DNA from: an uncultured Lachnospiraceae bacterium
GTDB lineage: Bacteria > Bacillota > Clostridia > Lachnospirales > Lachnospiraceae
Direction of reading: 5' to 3'
Length of the DNA stretch: 64,000 bases
NCBI GenBank assembly: GCA_947167135.1
Contig: CAMVGV010000001.1
Coordinates: forward strand, 1 to 64,000
Below are positions 24,967 through 34,751 of this stretch, in pieces. The position numbers and the translations under genes are program-made. The notes beneath the pieces are model-generated. The model made no database searches and was not told where the DNA came from. It was given only the letters and a program-made list of their open reading frames with translations. Each line of letters begins with the position of its first letter. Position 1 is the stretch's first letter.

Positions 24967-25910
24967 TGATAGAAAGAATGAAGCATAAAAAAGCCATATG
25001 CCTGATGATCGGGTTTTTCTTCCTGCTTTTTTTGACGTCCTATCTCGTGAGCCCCGAAGAGGGTGAGGTATACGACATTATTTCGACCCGCAGGAAGATC
25101 GCGGATATTCACCTTGAGAAGGAGAATACGATAGATGTTATTTTTGCCGGGGACTCCCTGGTTTTCAGGGATATCTCCCCGCTCCGCATATGGGAGAAGA
25201 GCGGTATCACCTCCTATGACTTAAGCGACGGCGCCATGAGGCTCTGTGACCAGTGTGTCCTGATAAAGAATTTCTGCCGCAGACAGAGCCCGAAGCTTCT
25301 GGTGCTTGAAGCGGACATTATGACAAAGGACGCTTCCCCGTTTAAGGACGATTTTGCAATTCCGACGAATATGATCGAAAGGCTGTTTCCCATATTTCAT
25401 TACCACACCTTTTACAAGGGATTCAATATCTTCGATGAAAATGAGGGGGCATCCGGGACAAAGGGATACCAGCCGGAAGATACGGTGGAGCCCTACGAGG
25501 GAAGCCTTGATTATATGACGGAGGATGCGGAGCCTGTGGAGATCGGAGAGCTGAATCTGATCTATCTTGACAGGATAGTGGATTTCTGCGGGGAAAATGA
25601 TATTGAGCTTTTGATCCTGGCACTTCCGAGTCCCGGGAATTACAACAAAGAGGTTCATAAGGCGGTGCAGGAGTGGGCTGACGACAAGGGAACGGAGTTT
25701 GTCGATATGAATCTTTTTTATGAGGAACTTGGTATCGACTGGGCGAAGGATACCAAGGACGGCGGGGATCATCTGAACAGAAGCGGCTCCGAAAAGGTAT
25801 CGGACTATATAGCCGGGTACCTTAGGGAGAATTACGATCTTCCGGACCACAGGGATGACCCGGAGTATTCCGACTGGAAGATTCTTCGGGCTGCGCCCTC
25901 AGAATGGTAA
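24966..25910 (+). CDS. Membrane-anchored SGNH/DltD-like protein, second copy
   Basis: This 314-residue paralog of the protein at 9358 shares the N-terminal anchor (AICLMIGFFFLLFLTSYLVS), block I FAGDSLVFRDISP (Asp63, Ser64, the canonical GDS) and the C-terminal DGGDHLNRSGSEKVSDYI. It probably partners the MBOAT at 26146 in extracellular acyl transfer. The ATG overlaps the deacetylase stop. A second ATG at 24978 is also possible. Its final residues (ILRAAPSEW) and stop lie in the dispersed repeat arm and inverted repeat at 25881-26070, so the natural C-terminus has been replaced by repeat sequence. Confidence 0.75.
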   Translation: MIERMKHKKAICLMIGFFFLLFLTSYLVSPEEGEVYDIISTRRKIADIHLEKENTIDVIFAGDSLVFRDISPLRIWEKSGITSYDLSDGAMRLCDQCVLIKNFCRRQSPKLLVLEADIMTKDASPFKDDFAIPTNMIERLFPIFHYHTFYKGFNIFDENEGASGTKGYQPEDTVEPYEGSLDYMTEDAEPVEIGELNLIYLDRIVDFCGENDIELLILALPSPGNYNKEVHKAVQEWADDKGTEFVDMNLFYEELGIDWAKDTKDGGDHLNRSGSEKVSDYIAGYLRENYDLPDHRDDPEYSDWKILRAAPSEW

Positions 25911-26070
25911 AACGTCCAGTGGACGCACAACCAAAAACAGGTGTATTTTTGGTTGTTTTGTTTTACGCCCCCGTTTATGCAAAATGTGCCAATGGCACAT
26001 TTTGAATGGCGTATAGCCGTGCTGAGCACGGCTGCCATCGGTGCGCTATGCGCGAGTGGGGGCCGTACAG
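25894..26070 (-). repeat. 177-bp composite element, copy 2 (inverted)
   Basis: This is the reverse complement of 23789-23965 with no difference found by eye. It begins inside the 3' end of the SGNH gene. The stop codon TAA at 25908-25910 lies within it. Confidence 0.9.
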
Positions 26071-26100
26071 GGAGGCTGCACATTCGGAATGCCCCAACTG

Positions 26101-26126
26101 TAATCCTGAGCGAAGCGAAGGATCTT
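26101..26126. repeat. Half-copy of the dispersed repeat
   Basis: TAATCCTGAGCGAAGCGAAG followed by GATCTT is a single arm, 20 bases before the MBOAT start codon. Confidence 0.7.
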
Positions 26127-26145
26127 GTTTGCAGGTTAAACATTA

Positions 26146-27741
26146 ATGCTGGATATACAATACATAACTGAATGCTTATCGGAATGGTGGAGGCAGCTTT
26201 CATACACCACCTGGATGTATTTCGCGCTGTTCCTCCCCGTTACCATGCTTATCTATCAGATCTCTCCCCGGAAGAACCGGAGGATAGTGCTTCTTGCGGC
26301 CGGATGGTTCTTCTTTTTCAGCCTGAGCGGTATCCTCCTTCTTGCCAATATCGTTTCATCGGTTTTTGTCTGGATCACCGGTATACAGCTGGAGAAGGCG
26401 GGAAATGACAAGAGCATAGACAGGAAGGGGCGGCAGAAGAAAAAGAAGCGGATACTTTTTCTATCCGTGCTGCTGTTGATACTGGTCATCATTCTTTTCA
26501 AATATCTCAACTTTATCGGCCTTAATACCGTCAGGCTCACGCAGCTTTTCCAAATCCCCTTCAACTGGAAGATCCTGAAGCTCGCCGTGCCTGTGGGTAT
26601 CTCATATTACACCCTGGAATCCATATCCTATCTGACGGAGATCTACAGGGGAAATATGAGCGCGGAGAAGAGTGTTCTGAATGTGTGTCTTTTTATGTCC
26701 TTCTTTCCGAAGCTGGTGGAGGGACCGGTTACAAAATATACCGAGGGAACTCCTCTTTTTTCCGGAGAGGGCATAAAGGAAGAAAATGCGGCATACGGTT
26801 ATCAGAGGATACTCTGGGGCCTTTTTAAGAAGCTCTGTATTGCGGATCAGCTTTCGCCCGCTGTTTCACAGATCTTTGAAGGTGAGTATATGGACGGGGG
26901 CGTGGCTCTTTTCGGAGCCTTTCTCTTTACTGTCCAGGAATATATGGATTTTTCCGGCTCTATTGACGTGGCCATCGGAAGTGCAAGGATATTCGGGGTA
27001 AGGCTTCCGGAAAACTTCAGACAGCCGTTCTTCGCAAAAAACGCCTCGGATTTCTGGCGGAGATGGCATATCACCCTGGGACGCTTCTTCAGGGAGTATA
27101 TCTTTTATCCTGTGGTTCTCGCAAAGCCCGTTACCCGGTTTACGAAGAAGGTAAAGGATGCTCTGGGAAAAAATGCCGTAAAGCTGCTGACACCGGCCAT
27201 AGCACTGTTTCCCGTATGGCTTGCAAACGGAGTCTGGCACGGTGCGAAGTGGTCGTACATTTTCTACGGTATGTACTATTTTGTCATAGTGTATCTTGAG
27301 ACCGTTCTGGAAGAGCCTGTGCAGAAGCTTCTGGAGCGGATTAAATTAAGTGAAGGCTCTGTTCCGGTGAGGGTTTTCAGGTATCTGAAGCTCATGCTGA
27401 TCGTGGTGGTCGGAGAGATGTTCTTCAGAGCCGAGACCCTGAGTGTGGGTATGCATATGCTTAAGCTCATTTTCACGGATCTGCGCTTTGATATGGTGGT
27501 ATATCATATCCAGGATATAGGCATAGACAGATACGGGTATATGGTGATCATTTTCGGTATTCTTGTGGTCTGTGCCGTGGAGATAATGAAGGAAGCGGGG
27601 ATCCCGATCCGTGCGAAGCTTGAAGCCCTGCCCCTTCCCTGCCGTTTTGTTTTCTGGTATGCCTGCATATTTTTCGTAATACTATTTGGGGCCTACGGTA
27701 CCGGATACGATCCGGTGGATCTTCTTTATGCACAGTTCTAG
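26146..27741 (+). CDS. MBOAT-family O-acyltransferase, second copy
   Basis: This 531-residue paralog of the MBOAT at 10326 has the same length and motif order: PVGISYYTLESISYLTEIY, FFPKLVEGPVTKYTEG, NASDFWRRWHITLGRFFREY and the catalytic-site motif LANGVWHGAKWSYIFYG near residue 365. It should pass an acyl group across the membrane to a polymer, with the SGNH protein at 24966. This locus has no ligase or carrier protein, so it may share the carrier from 13631 or use acyl-CoA. The ribosome site is weak. The 177-bp inverted repeat separates it from its likely partners. Confidence 0.87.
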   Translation: MLDIQYITECLSEWWRQLSYTTWMYFALFLPVTMLIYQISPRKNRRIVLLAAGWFFFFSLSGILLLANIVSSVFVWITGIQLEKAGNDKSIDRKGRQKKKKRILFLSVLLLILVIILFKYLNFIGLNTVRLTQLFQIPFNWKILKLAVPVGISYYTLESISYLTEIYRGNMSAEKSVLNVCLFMSFFPKLVEGPVTKYTEGTPLFSGEGIKEENAAYGYQRILWGLFKKLCIADQLSPAVSQIFEGEYMDGGVALFGAFLFTVQEYMDFSGSIDVAIGSARIFGVRLPENFRQPFFAKNASDFWRRWHITLGRFFREYIFYPVVLAKPVTRFTKKVKDALGKNAVKLLTPAIALFPVWLANGVWHGAKWSYIFYGMYYFVIVYLETVLEEPVQKLLERIKLSEGSVPVRVFRYLKLMLIVVVGEMFFRAETLSVGMHMLKLIFTDLRFDMVVYHIQDIGIDRYGYMVIIFGILVVCAVEIMKEAGIPIRAKLEALPLPCRFVFWYACIFFVILFGAYGTGYDPVDLLYAQF

Positions 27742-27847
27742 CCTTTCCTGCGGAGCTTTGCCCGTCGAAATTACCCGGTTTTCCGGAATGCGGGAACGTC
27801 ACTTTAGTATATTTTTATATTTTGTTGGGTTTTTGTTTATTTTTGTA

Positions 27848-27876
27848 TTGCATTTTTAACAAATACGTGTTATAGT
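27848..27876 (+). promoter_or_regulatory. Strong predicted promoter of the glycerol operon
   Basis: TTGCAT (27848-27853), a 17-base spacer and TATAGT (27871-27876) with an upstream TG (27868-27869), which makes an extended -10. The surrounding region is AT-rich. It is the only good promoter in the 27742-28055 gap and lies about 180 bases before glpP. Confidence 0.7.
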
Positions 27877-27894
27877 CATCTCATCAGTTGAATC

Positions 27895-27987
27895 GAGGTG
27901 CCTATGAGACGAGAGAACATGGCTATAAAACAGCAGACAGCTGCTAAATAGTTTGTGTTCCTTTTATTTTTTAAACGTGCGCACCTC
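27895..27987 (+). promoter_or_regulatory. glpP leader with 15-codon upstream ORF and RBS-pairing sequence
   Basis: A short frame at 27904-27951 (MRRENMAIKQQTAAK) follows GAGGTG. The sequence GAGGTGC (27895-27901) is complementary to GCACCTC (27981-27987), so the upstream ribosome site could be hidden in RNA structure. A GTGCGCAC palindrome (27977-27984) overlaps the second strand. The leader may control expression of the glycerol operon. It matches no riboswitch I know. Confidence 0.4.
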
Positions 27988-28055
27988 ATCAGGTCACCGG
28001 GAAAGCAAATTTCCGAAAAGTTCATGACAAGGGGTCCGCACGGAACGGAGTCAAA

Positions 28056-28631
28056 ATGTGCAGGGCGTTTGTTGAACAGGTCGAAGACAATCCAATAATA
28101 GCGGCGGTCAAGGATGACGAGGGTCTTCGATTATCTCTTACAAGTGAATCCAGTGTGATCTTTATCCTGTACGGAGATATCTGCACCATTCCGAACATTG
28201 TAAAACGAATACATGACGCCGGACGGACCGCGATGGTTCATGTTGACCTCATTAACGGCCTTTCATCCAGAGATGTGGCTCTGGACTTTATTAAAACCAG
28301 TACAGTGGCCGACGGCATCATAACGACAAAGAATGCGCTCATCCCCCATGCAAAGGAGCTGGGGCTGAACACGGTACTCAGGTACTTTGTTCTGGATAGT
28401 CTCGCTCTTATCAATATGGAAAAAGGAGCAAAGCCCGGTGTGCCACAGCCCGATCTCGTGGAATTCCTCCCGGGGATCATACTTCCCGATATGATAAAGA
28501 GGATAAAATCCATAAGCAGGGTGCCTGTAATGGCAGGCGGACTCATTTCCGACAAGGCAGGGGTTATGAATGCACTCTCGAACGGGGCGGTGGCAGTATC
28601 CACCACAAACCCCAAGGTCTGGTTTCTATAA
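28056..28631 (+). CDS. glpP: Glycerol-3-phosphate-responsive antiterminator
   Basis: GlpP is an RNA-binding regulator with a TIM-barrel-like fold. When bound to glycerol-3-phosphate it lets RNA polymerase read through terminators in glp leaders. This 191-residue protein has the full family pattern: QVEDNPIIAAVKDDEGL, VIFILYGDICTIPNI, VHVDLINGLSSRDVALDFI, DGIITTKNALI, VEFLPGI and VPVMAGGLISDK. It ends AVSTTNPKVWFL, the usual C-terminus. It is the first gene of the glp cluster and follows a strong promoter. CGGAG precedes the ATG by about 7 bases. Confidence 0.92.
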   Translation: MCRAFVEQVEDNPIIAAVKDDEGLRLSLTSESSVIFILYGDICTIPNIVKRIHDAGRTAMVHVDLINGLSSRDVALDFIKTSTVADGIITTKNALIPHAKELGLNTVLRYFVLDSLALINMEKGAKPGVPQPDLVEFLPGIILPDMIKRIKSISRVPVMAGGLISDKAGVMNALSNGAVAVSTTNPKVWFL

Positions 28632-28679
28632 GGATCAAAGCAGAAATTCTCTCATATAGGGAACACTACTTACAACTAA

Positions 28680-30209
<1,530 letters not shown>

Positions 30210-30232
30210 TTTAATCAAAGGTTTTAACTGTT

Positions 30233-30306
30233 TCCGCCGGAGTGCCTGATGTCTCCGGCGGAGACAGAAAACGAAGGCCTGAATGGGCAGGCCGGATAAT
30301 TTTTTC
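30233..30306 (+). terminator. Two hairpins between glpK and glpF
   Basis: TCCGCCGGAG (30233-30242) pairs perfectly with CTCCGGCGGA (30253-30262) but has no T-run after it, so it may protect or process the mRNA. A second hairpin, GGCCTG (30276-30281) with CAGGCC (30288-30293), is followed after six bases by TTTTTT and could be a partial terminator. Either could tune glpF levels or be a GlpP target. Confidence 0.5.
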
Positions 30307-30326
30307 AAAAAAGGAGGTTTTAGTTT

Positions 30327-31040
30327 ATGCAGGCTTATATTGCTGAATTCATTGGAACTGCTATACTGGTTCTCCTCGGAGACGGTGTATGCTGCAACGT
30401 TAATCTTGAGAAGTCAGGATTTAAGGGTGGTGGAGCTGTTTACATCCTTATCGGATGGGGAATGGCAGTTATGGTTCCCGCATTCACCTTTGGTGCAATG
30501 TCAGGTGCTCACTTTAATCCCGCTGTTACCATTGGCGCTGCTATCCGTGGCGGTCTTGCCTGGAATCTCGTTCCCGGCTATATCATCGCCCAGATGCTCG
30601 GCGGCTTCGTAGGCGCAGCTATCCTTATGGTTCTCTTTGCAGATCACATTAAGGCTACAGATGATGACGCTACTGTTCGCGGATGCTTCTGCACAGGACC
30701 GTCCATCCCGAATCCCGGACTCAACTTCCTTTCAGAGTTCGTTGCTACCTTCATCCTTGTATTCACACTTGCTTCTATTCCCGCCAACTGCGGCGATTCA
30801 GGACTTTCCTGGGTTCTCGTTTACGGCGTAATCGTAGCTTGCGGTGCTTCCTTCGGAGGACTTACCGGATACGCAATGAATGCTGCAAGAGATTCAGCTC
30901 CCCGTTTTGCTTATCAGCTTCTCGGACCTAATAAGGGCAACAAGGATCCCAACTGGGGCTATGGCTGGATACCCCTTATCGCACCTATCTGCGGCGGTAT
31001 CGTAGCATCTCTCCTTCATATGGCAGTATTCGTTGGATGA
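30327..31040 (+). CDS. glpF: Glycerol uptake facilitator (MIP/aquaglyceroporin)
   Basis: GlpF is a six-helix channel for glycerol diffusion. This 237-residue protein has the first NPA box in GAHFNPAVTIG (Asn64-Pro65-Ala66). The second box reads YAMNAARDSAPR (Asn185-Ala186-Ala187), an NAA variant of NPA. The Asp after the second box, typical of glycerol-conducting members, is present in ARD. A very strong ribosome site (AAAAAAGGAGG) lies 10 bases upstream. It lies between two hairpins, so it can be expressed at its own level within the operon. Confidence 0.95.
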   Translation: MQAYIAEFIGTAILVLLGDGVCCNVNLEKSGFKGGGAVYILIGWGMAVMVPAFTFGAMSGAHFNPAVTIGAAIRGGLAWNLVPGYIIAQMLGGFVGAAILMVLFADHIKATDDDATVRGCFCTGPSIPNPGLNFLSEFVATFILVFTLASIPANCGDSGLSWVLVYGVIVACGASFGGLTGYAMNAARDSAPRFAYQLLGPNKGNKDPNWGYGWIPLIAPICGGIVASLLHMAVFVG

Positions 31041-31090
31041 GGTTTGGTTATTTTTGGTAAAATCAAATATTGATTGCTGATTGAGTGGAG

Positions 31091-31131
31091 AAAAACGGCG
31101 ACGGAAGCATCAGGCTCTGTTGCCGTTTTTT
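31091..31131 (+). terminator. Intrinsic terminator after glpF
   Basis: AAAAACGGCGAC (31091-31102) pairs with GTTGCCGTTTTT (31119-31130) with a single G-U pair, ending in a run of six T. It should terminate a glpPKF transcript before glpA, unless GlpP antiterminates. Confidence 0.8.
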
Positions 31132-31164
31132 AAAAAGGTGTTGTAATTTAAGAAAGGAATGACT

Positions 31165-32622
31165 ATGACCTACGATTGTATCATAATCGGAGCAGGCGTC
31201 AGCGGAAGTGCCACAGCCCGTGAGCTTTCAAAGTATGACCTGAACGTCTGTGTGCTTGAAAAGGGCGAGGATGTCTGCTCCGGAACAAGTAAGGCAAACA
31301 GTGCCATTGTGCATGCCGGCTTTGACGCAGCCGAGGGATCACTTATGGCCAAGCTCAATGTAGAAGGAAATGAGATGATGGGTCAGCTGGCTGAAGACCT
31401 TGACATCCCCTTCGAGAGAAACGGTTCTTTGGTAGTCTGCATTCATGAGGAGGAAAAAGGCGGACTTCAGGAGCTTTATGACAGGGGTATTGCAAACGGT
31501 GTCAAGGAGCTGAGGCTGCTTGATAAGGAGGAGCTTCACAAGATGGAGCCCAACCTTGCGGACGAGGCCTGCGCTGCTCTCTATGCTCCCACAGGCGGGA
31601 TCATCTGCCCTTTCATGCTGAATATCGCAATGGCCGAGAATGCAGCTATGAACGGCGTTGATTTCTTCTTTAATACGGAGGCCGAGACATTAAAGCGTGA
31701 CGAAGACGGAATCTGGCATATCCGCACAAATAACGGCGAATACAAGACAAAGTATGTTGTAAATGCAGCAGGCATTTATTCCGACGTATTCCACAATATG
31801 GTTGCGGACAAGAAGATCCACATCACACCGAGACGCGGTGATTACTGCCTTCTCGACAAGGAAGTGGGAAATCTCGTTTCAAAGACCATATTCCCCCAGC
31901 CCACCAAGCTCGGTAAGGGCGTGCTGGTTTCACCGACCATACACGGAAACCTTATAGTAGGACCCACGGCCATAGACATAGAGGACAAGGAGGCTACGGC
32001 AACAACGGCTGCCGGCATCAACGACCTTATCGAAAAGGCCGGAATGCATGTAAAGAACCTTCCCGTTGCGAGAAAGGTCATCACAAGCTTCGCTGGACTC
32101 CGTGCCCATGAGGACAACCACGAATTCGTTATCGGCGAAGTTAAGGAGGCTCCGGGTTTCATTGACTGCGCGGGTATCGAGTCACCGGGACTTACATCGA
32201 GCCCTGCCATCGGAAGGATGGTTGCAGGTATCGTCTGTGACCTTGCAAAGCCCGCAAAGAAGGCAAACTGGAACGGAAAGAGAAAGGGCATACTGAATCC
32301 TTCCAATATGTCGGTAGAAGAGAGAAACGAGCTCATCAAGAAGGAGCCCGCATACGGACAGATCATCTGCCGCTGTGAGTCCATTTCCGAGGGCGAGATA
32401 CTTGATGCTATTAGGCGTCCTCTCGGGGCACGTTCACTTGACGGTGTGAAGAGGCGTACCAGAGCCGGAATGGGAAGATGCCAGGCAGGCTTCTGCTCAC
32501 CGAGAGTAATGGAGATAATAAACCGCGAGCTTGGTATTCCCATTGAGAAGATCACGAAGAGCGGAGGCAAGTCAGTGATCGCTCCTGAGCGTACAAAGGC
32601 CGGGAAAGGAGGAGAAGCATAA
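31165..32622 (+). CDS. glpA: FAD-dependent glycerol-3-phosphate dehydrogenase with BFD-like domain
   Basis: This enzyme oxidises glycerol-3-phosphate to dihydroxyacetone phosphate. The frame allows ATG 31159, but AAAGGA ends at 31158, so ATG 31165 (MTYDCIIIGAG) fits better. The DAO-fold FAD domain opens with IIIGAGVSGSATARELS. NSAIVHAGFDAAEGS and AGIESPGLTSSPAIGRM are family motifs. The C-terminal region carries a BFD-type [2Fe-2S] site (IICRCESISEGEI...MGRCQAGFC). About 486 residues matches the anaerobic GlpA-like form of Clostridia. Its stop overlaps the next gene (TAATG), which encodes the GlpB-like partner. Confidence 0.9.
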   Translation: MTYDCIIIGAGVSGSATARELSKYDLNVCVLEKGEDVCSGTSKANSAIVHAGFDAAEGSLMAKLNVEGNEMMGQLAEDLDIPFERNGSLVVCIHEEEKGGLQELYDRGIANGVKELRLLDKEELHKMEPNLADEACAALYAPTGGIICPFMLNIAMAENAAMNGVDFFFNTEAETLKRDEDGIWHIRTNNGEYKTKYVVNAAGIYSDVFHNMVADKKIHITPRRGDYCLLDKEVGNLVSKTIFPQPTKLGKGVLVSPTIHGNLIVGPTAIDIEDKEATATTAAGINDLIEKAGMHVKNLPVARKVITSFAGLRAHEDNHEFVIGEVKEAPGFIDCAGIESPGLTSSPAIGRMVAGIVCDLAKPAKKANWNGKRKGILNPSNMSVEERNELIKKEPAYGQIICRCESISEGEILDAIRRPLGARSLDGVKRRTRAGMGRCQAGFCSPRVMEIINRELGIPIEKITKSGGKSVIAPERTKAGKGGEA

Positions 32623-33887
32623 TGATGACTTATGATATTGTTATCGTAGGCGGAGGTCCTGCGGGTCTTGCAGCTGCAGTAGCGGCAAGAGAAGCCGGAA
32701 CACAGTCGATCCTCATCCTTGAACGTGACCATGAGCTGGGAGGCATCCTTAATCAGTGCATTCATAACGGCTTCGGACTCCATACCTTCAAGGAGGAGCT
32801 TACCGGTCCCGAGTATGCATACCGCTTCATGAAGCAGGTATTTGACGAGAAGATCGAATATAAGCTTAATACCATGGTTATGGATATCTCTCCTGACCGG
32901 GTTGTTACCGCTATGAACAAGACCGACGGAATGTTTGAGATCAAGGCCGGAGCAGTTATCCTCGCAATGGGCTGCCGTGAGAGGCCGAGAGGAGCCTTGA
33001 ATATTCCGGGCTACAGACCTGCAGGCATCTTTTCTGCAGGTACGGCTCAGCGCCTTGTTAATATCGAGGGCTACATGCCGGGACGTGAGGTTGTGATCCT
33101 CGGATCCGGTGATATCGGACTCATTATGGCACGCCGTATGACGCTTGAAGGCGCAAAGGTAAAGGTTGTTGCAGAGCTTCTGCCCTTCTCAGGAGGCTTG
33201 AAGAGAAATATCGTTCAGTGTCTTGATGACTTCGGCATCCCTCTTAAGCTTTCACATACCGTTGTTGACATCGAGGGTAAGGAAAGGGTTTCCGCGGTAA
33301 CCATTGCAAAGGTTGGCCCCGATATGAAGCCTATCCCCGGTACGGAGGAGAGATACACCTGTGACACCCTCCTTCTCTCCTGCGGACTTATCCCGGAGAA
33401 CGAGCTTTCAAAGAGCGCAGGCGTAGAGCTTAACCCCGTTACCAGCGGACCTGTTGTGAATGAGTCCCTGGAAACCAGTATCCCCGGCGTATTTGCCTGC
33501 GGAAACGTGCTTCATGTTCACGATCTGGTTGACTTTGTTTCCGAGGAAGCAAAGAAAGCCGGAGAAAACGCATCGAAGTTCGTTAAGGAGGGTGAGAAGA
33601 AGAGCGACAAGGAGCCTATTAAGCTTGTTGCCACAGAGGGCGCGCGCTATACCGTTCCCTGCACTCTGGACACAGACAGGATGGACGATCTCCTTACTGT
33701 ACGCTTCCGCGTTGGCGCAGTCTTCCAGGATTCCTATGTAAGCGTTTACTTTGATGATGAGCGCGTGATGCATAATCAGAAGAGGATCATGGCTCCCGGT
33801 GAGATGGAACAGGTTATACTCCAGAAGAAGAAGCTTTCAGAATACCCGGATCTCAAGACTATTACCATAAAGATAGAGAAGGAATAA
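32622..33887 (+). CDS. NAD(P)/FAD-dependent oxidoreductase, GlpB-like partner of GlpA
   Basis: This 421-residue two-dinucleotide-binding-domain flavoprotein has an N-terminal FAD motif IVGGGPAGLAAAVAAREAG and an internal NAD(P) motif VVILGSGDIGLIMARRMTLE. MGCRERPRGALNIPG and IPGVFACGNVLHVHDLVD are conserved features. In Clostridia this protein, the GlpA-like enzyme and a DUF1667 protein are encoded together and probably form a dehydrogenase complex that passes electrons on. AAAGGAGGAG precedes an ATG that overlaps the glpA stop. The electron acceptor is not evident. Confidence 0.88.
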   Translation: MMTYDIVIVGGGPAGLAAAVAAREAGTQSILILERDHELGGILNQCIHNGFGLHTFKEELTGPEYAYRFMKQVFDEKIEYKLNTMVMDISPDRVVTAMNKTDGMFEIKAGAVILAMGCRERPRGALNIPGYRPAGIFSAGTAQRLVNIEGYMPGREVVILGSGDIGLIMARRMTLEGAKVKVVAELLPFSGGLKRNIVQCLDDFGIPLKLSHTVVDIEGKERVSAVTIAKVGPDMKPIPGTEERYTCDTLLLSCGLIPENELSKSAGVELNPVTSGPVVNESLETSIPGVFACGNVLHVHDLVDFVSEEAKKAGENASKFVKEGEKKSDKEPIKLVATEGARYTVPCTLDTDRMDDLLTVRFRVGAVFQDSYVSVYFDDERVMHNQKRIMAPGEMEQVILQKKKLSEYPDLKTITIKIEKE

Positions 33888-33899
33888 GGAGGCAGAGAG

Positions 33900-34265
33900 A
33901 TGACTACAAAAGAACTTACCTGTATCGGCTGCCCCATGGGGTGTCTGATAACGGTTCAGATGGAAAAAGGCGAAGTAATAAGCGTAGAGGGCAATACCTG
34001 CCAGAAGGGCGATATCTACGCCCGTAAGGAGGTTACGAACCCCACACGTATCGTGACCAGTACGGTTGTGATAAAGGGCGGCGACAAGCCCCGTCTTTCC
34101 GTTAAGACGAAGAACGATATCCCGAAGGACAAGATCTTCGAGGTTATGAAGGATATCGATGCTGCCGACGTAACAGCTCCGAAGCATATAGGTGATGTTG
34201 TAGTAAGCAATGTTGCAGGCACGGGAGTTGACGTTATCGCCACGAGAAACATAGAAAGCGCATAA
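33900..34265 (+). CDS. DUF1667 Cys-rich protein of the GlpAB complex
   Basis: This 121-residue protein has four conserved cysteines near its start (LTCIGCPMGCLITV and GNTCQKGD), a pattern that suggests an iron-sulphur cluster. The domain is routinely encoded after glpA/glpB-like genes in Clostridia and is thought to act as the small electron-transfer subunit. AAGGAGG lies 9 bases before the ATG and 12 bp separate it from the upstream gene. A strong terminator 78 bp downstream ends the operon. Biochemical function is inferred. Confidence 0.85.
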   Translation: MTTKELTCIGCPMGCLITVQMEKGEVISVEGNTCQKGDIYARKEVTNPTRIVTSTVVIKGGDKPRLSVKTKNDIPKDKIFEVMKDIDAADVTAPKHIGDVVVSNVAGTGVDVIATRNIESA

Positions 34266-34342
34266 CTATTTTGAAACAGCTGCCTGCGGCACCGCAGGTG
34301 GTTTATGAAATTCATTCAATCACATTCATAGATTCAGAGAAT

Positions 34343-34378
34343 AAGACCCGGAAGGCAGAATTTCTTCCGGGTCTTTTA
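34343..34378 (+). terminator. Intrinsic terminator of the glycerol operon
   Basis: AAGACCCGGAAG (34343-34354) and CTTCCGGGTCTT (34364-34375) form a perfect 12-bp stem with a 9-base loop, followed by TTA. Confidence 0.9.
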
Positions 34379-34469
34379 CAGCGTTCCAAAAGAGCAGAAT
34401 ATAGTGTAAAAAAGGAGATGATCTGCTCAAAATGGGATTCTCTATACGGCCGGGGATTGACAAAACGGG

Positions 34470-34488
34470 CTGCATAAGACTTATGCAG
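34470..34488. other. Perfect 19-base palindrome in a long gene-free gap
   Basis: CTGCATAAG-A-CTTATGCAG is a perfect 9-bp inverted repeat. It lies in the 486-bp gap between the glycerol operon and the beta-helix gene. It could be an operator or a small hairpin; no T-run follows. Apart from the terminator, this palindrome and repeat modules, I see nothing else in the gap. Confidence 0.5.
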
Positions 34489-34571
34489 TAAGCAATGTTT
34501 TAGTACCGCACACAAAAAAGACACAATTCAAACATTTTTTAAACAGATTCTTTCGATATCATTGCTTTTGT

Positions 34572-34700
34572 CGGGGCGAAGCTGCTCCGTGACATTGAAG
34601 GATCTTTCCAAGCCTTTATGCCAACATCTTTTCGCTTCCGCTCAAAGATGTCGCCGTAACATCAGTCCTTCGGACTGGTGTCAAGGCCCGAAGGATCTTT
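34572..34700. repeat. Variant repeat modules before the beta-helix gene
   Basis: The segment contains AAGGATCTTTCC, the hairpin ACATCTTTTCGCTTCCGCTC-AAAGATGT, and a second hairpin ACATCAGTCCTTCGGACTGG-TGT. It ends in CCCGAAGGATCTTT. The CATCAGTCC...GGACTG module recurs in the 112-bp tandem repeats at 39562, so these belong to the same modular family. Confidence 0.65.
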
Positions 34701-34751
34701 AATTAGTAGTAATATACGACAATATAGAATTCAGAAAGTCGAGGTCGGATA

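Noticed and set aside
31842-32783. Minus-strand ORF of 313 codons
   Set aside because: It is antisense to glpA and the glpB-like gene, both clearly real. The Ser/Pro-rich product is typical of a shadow frame.
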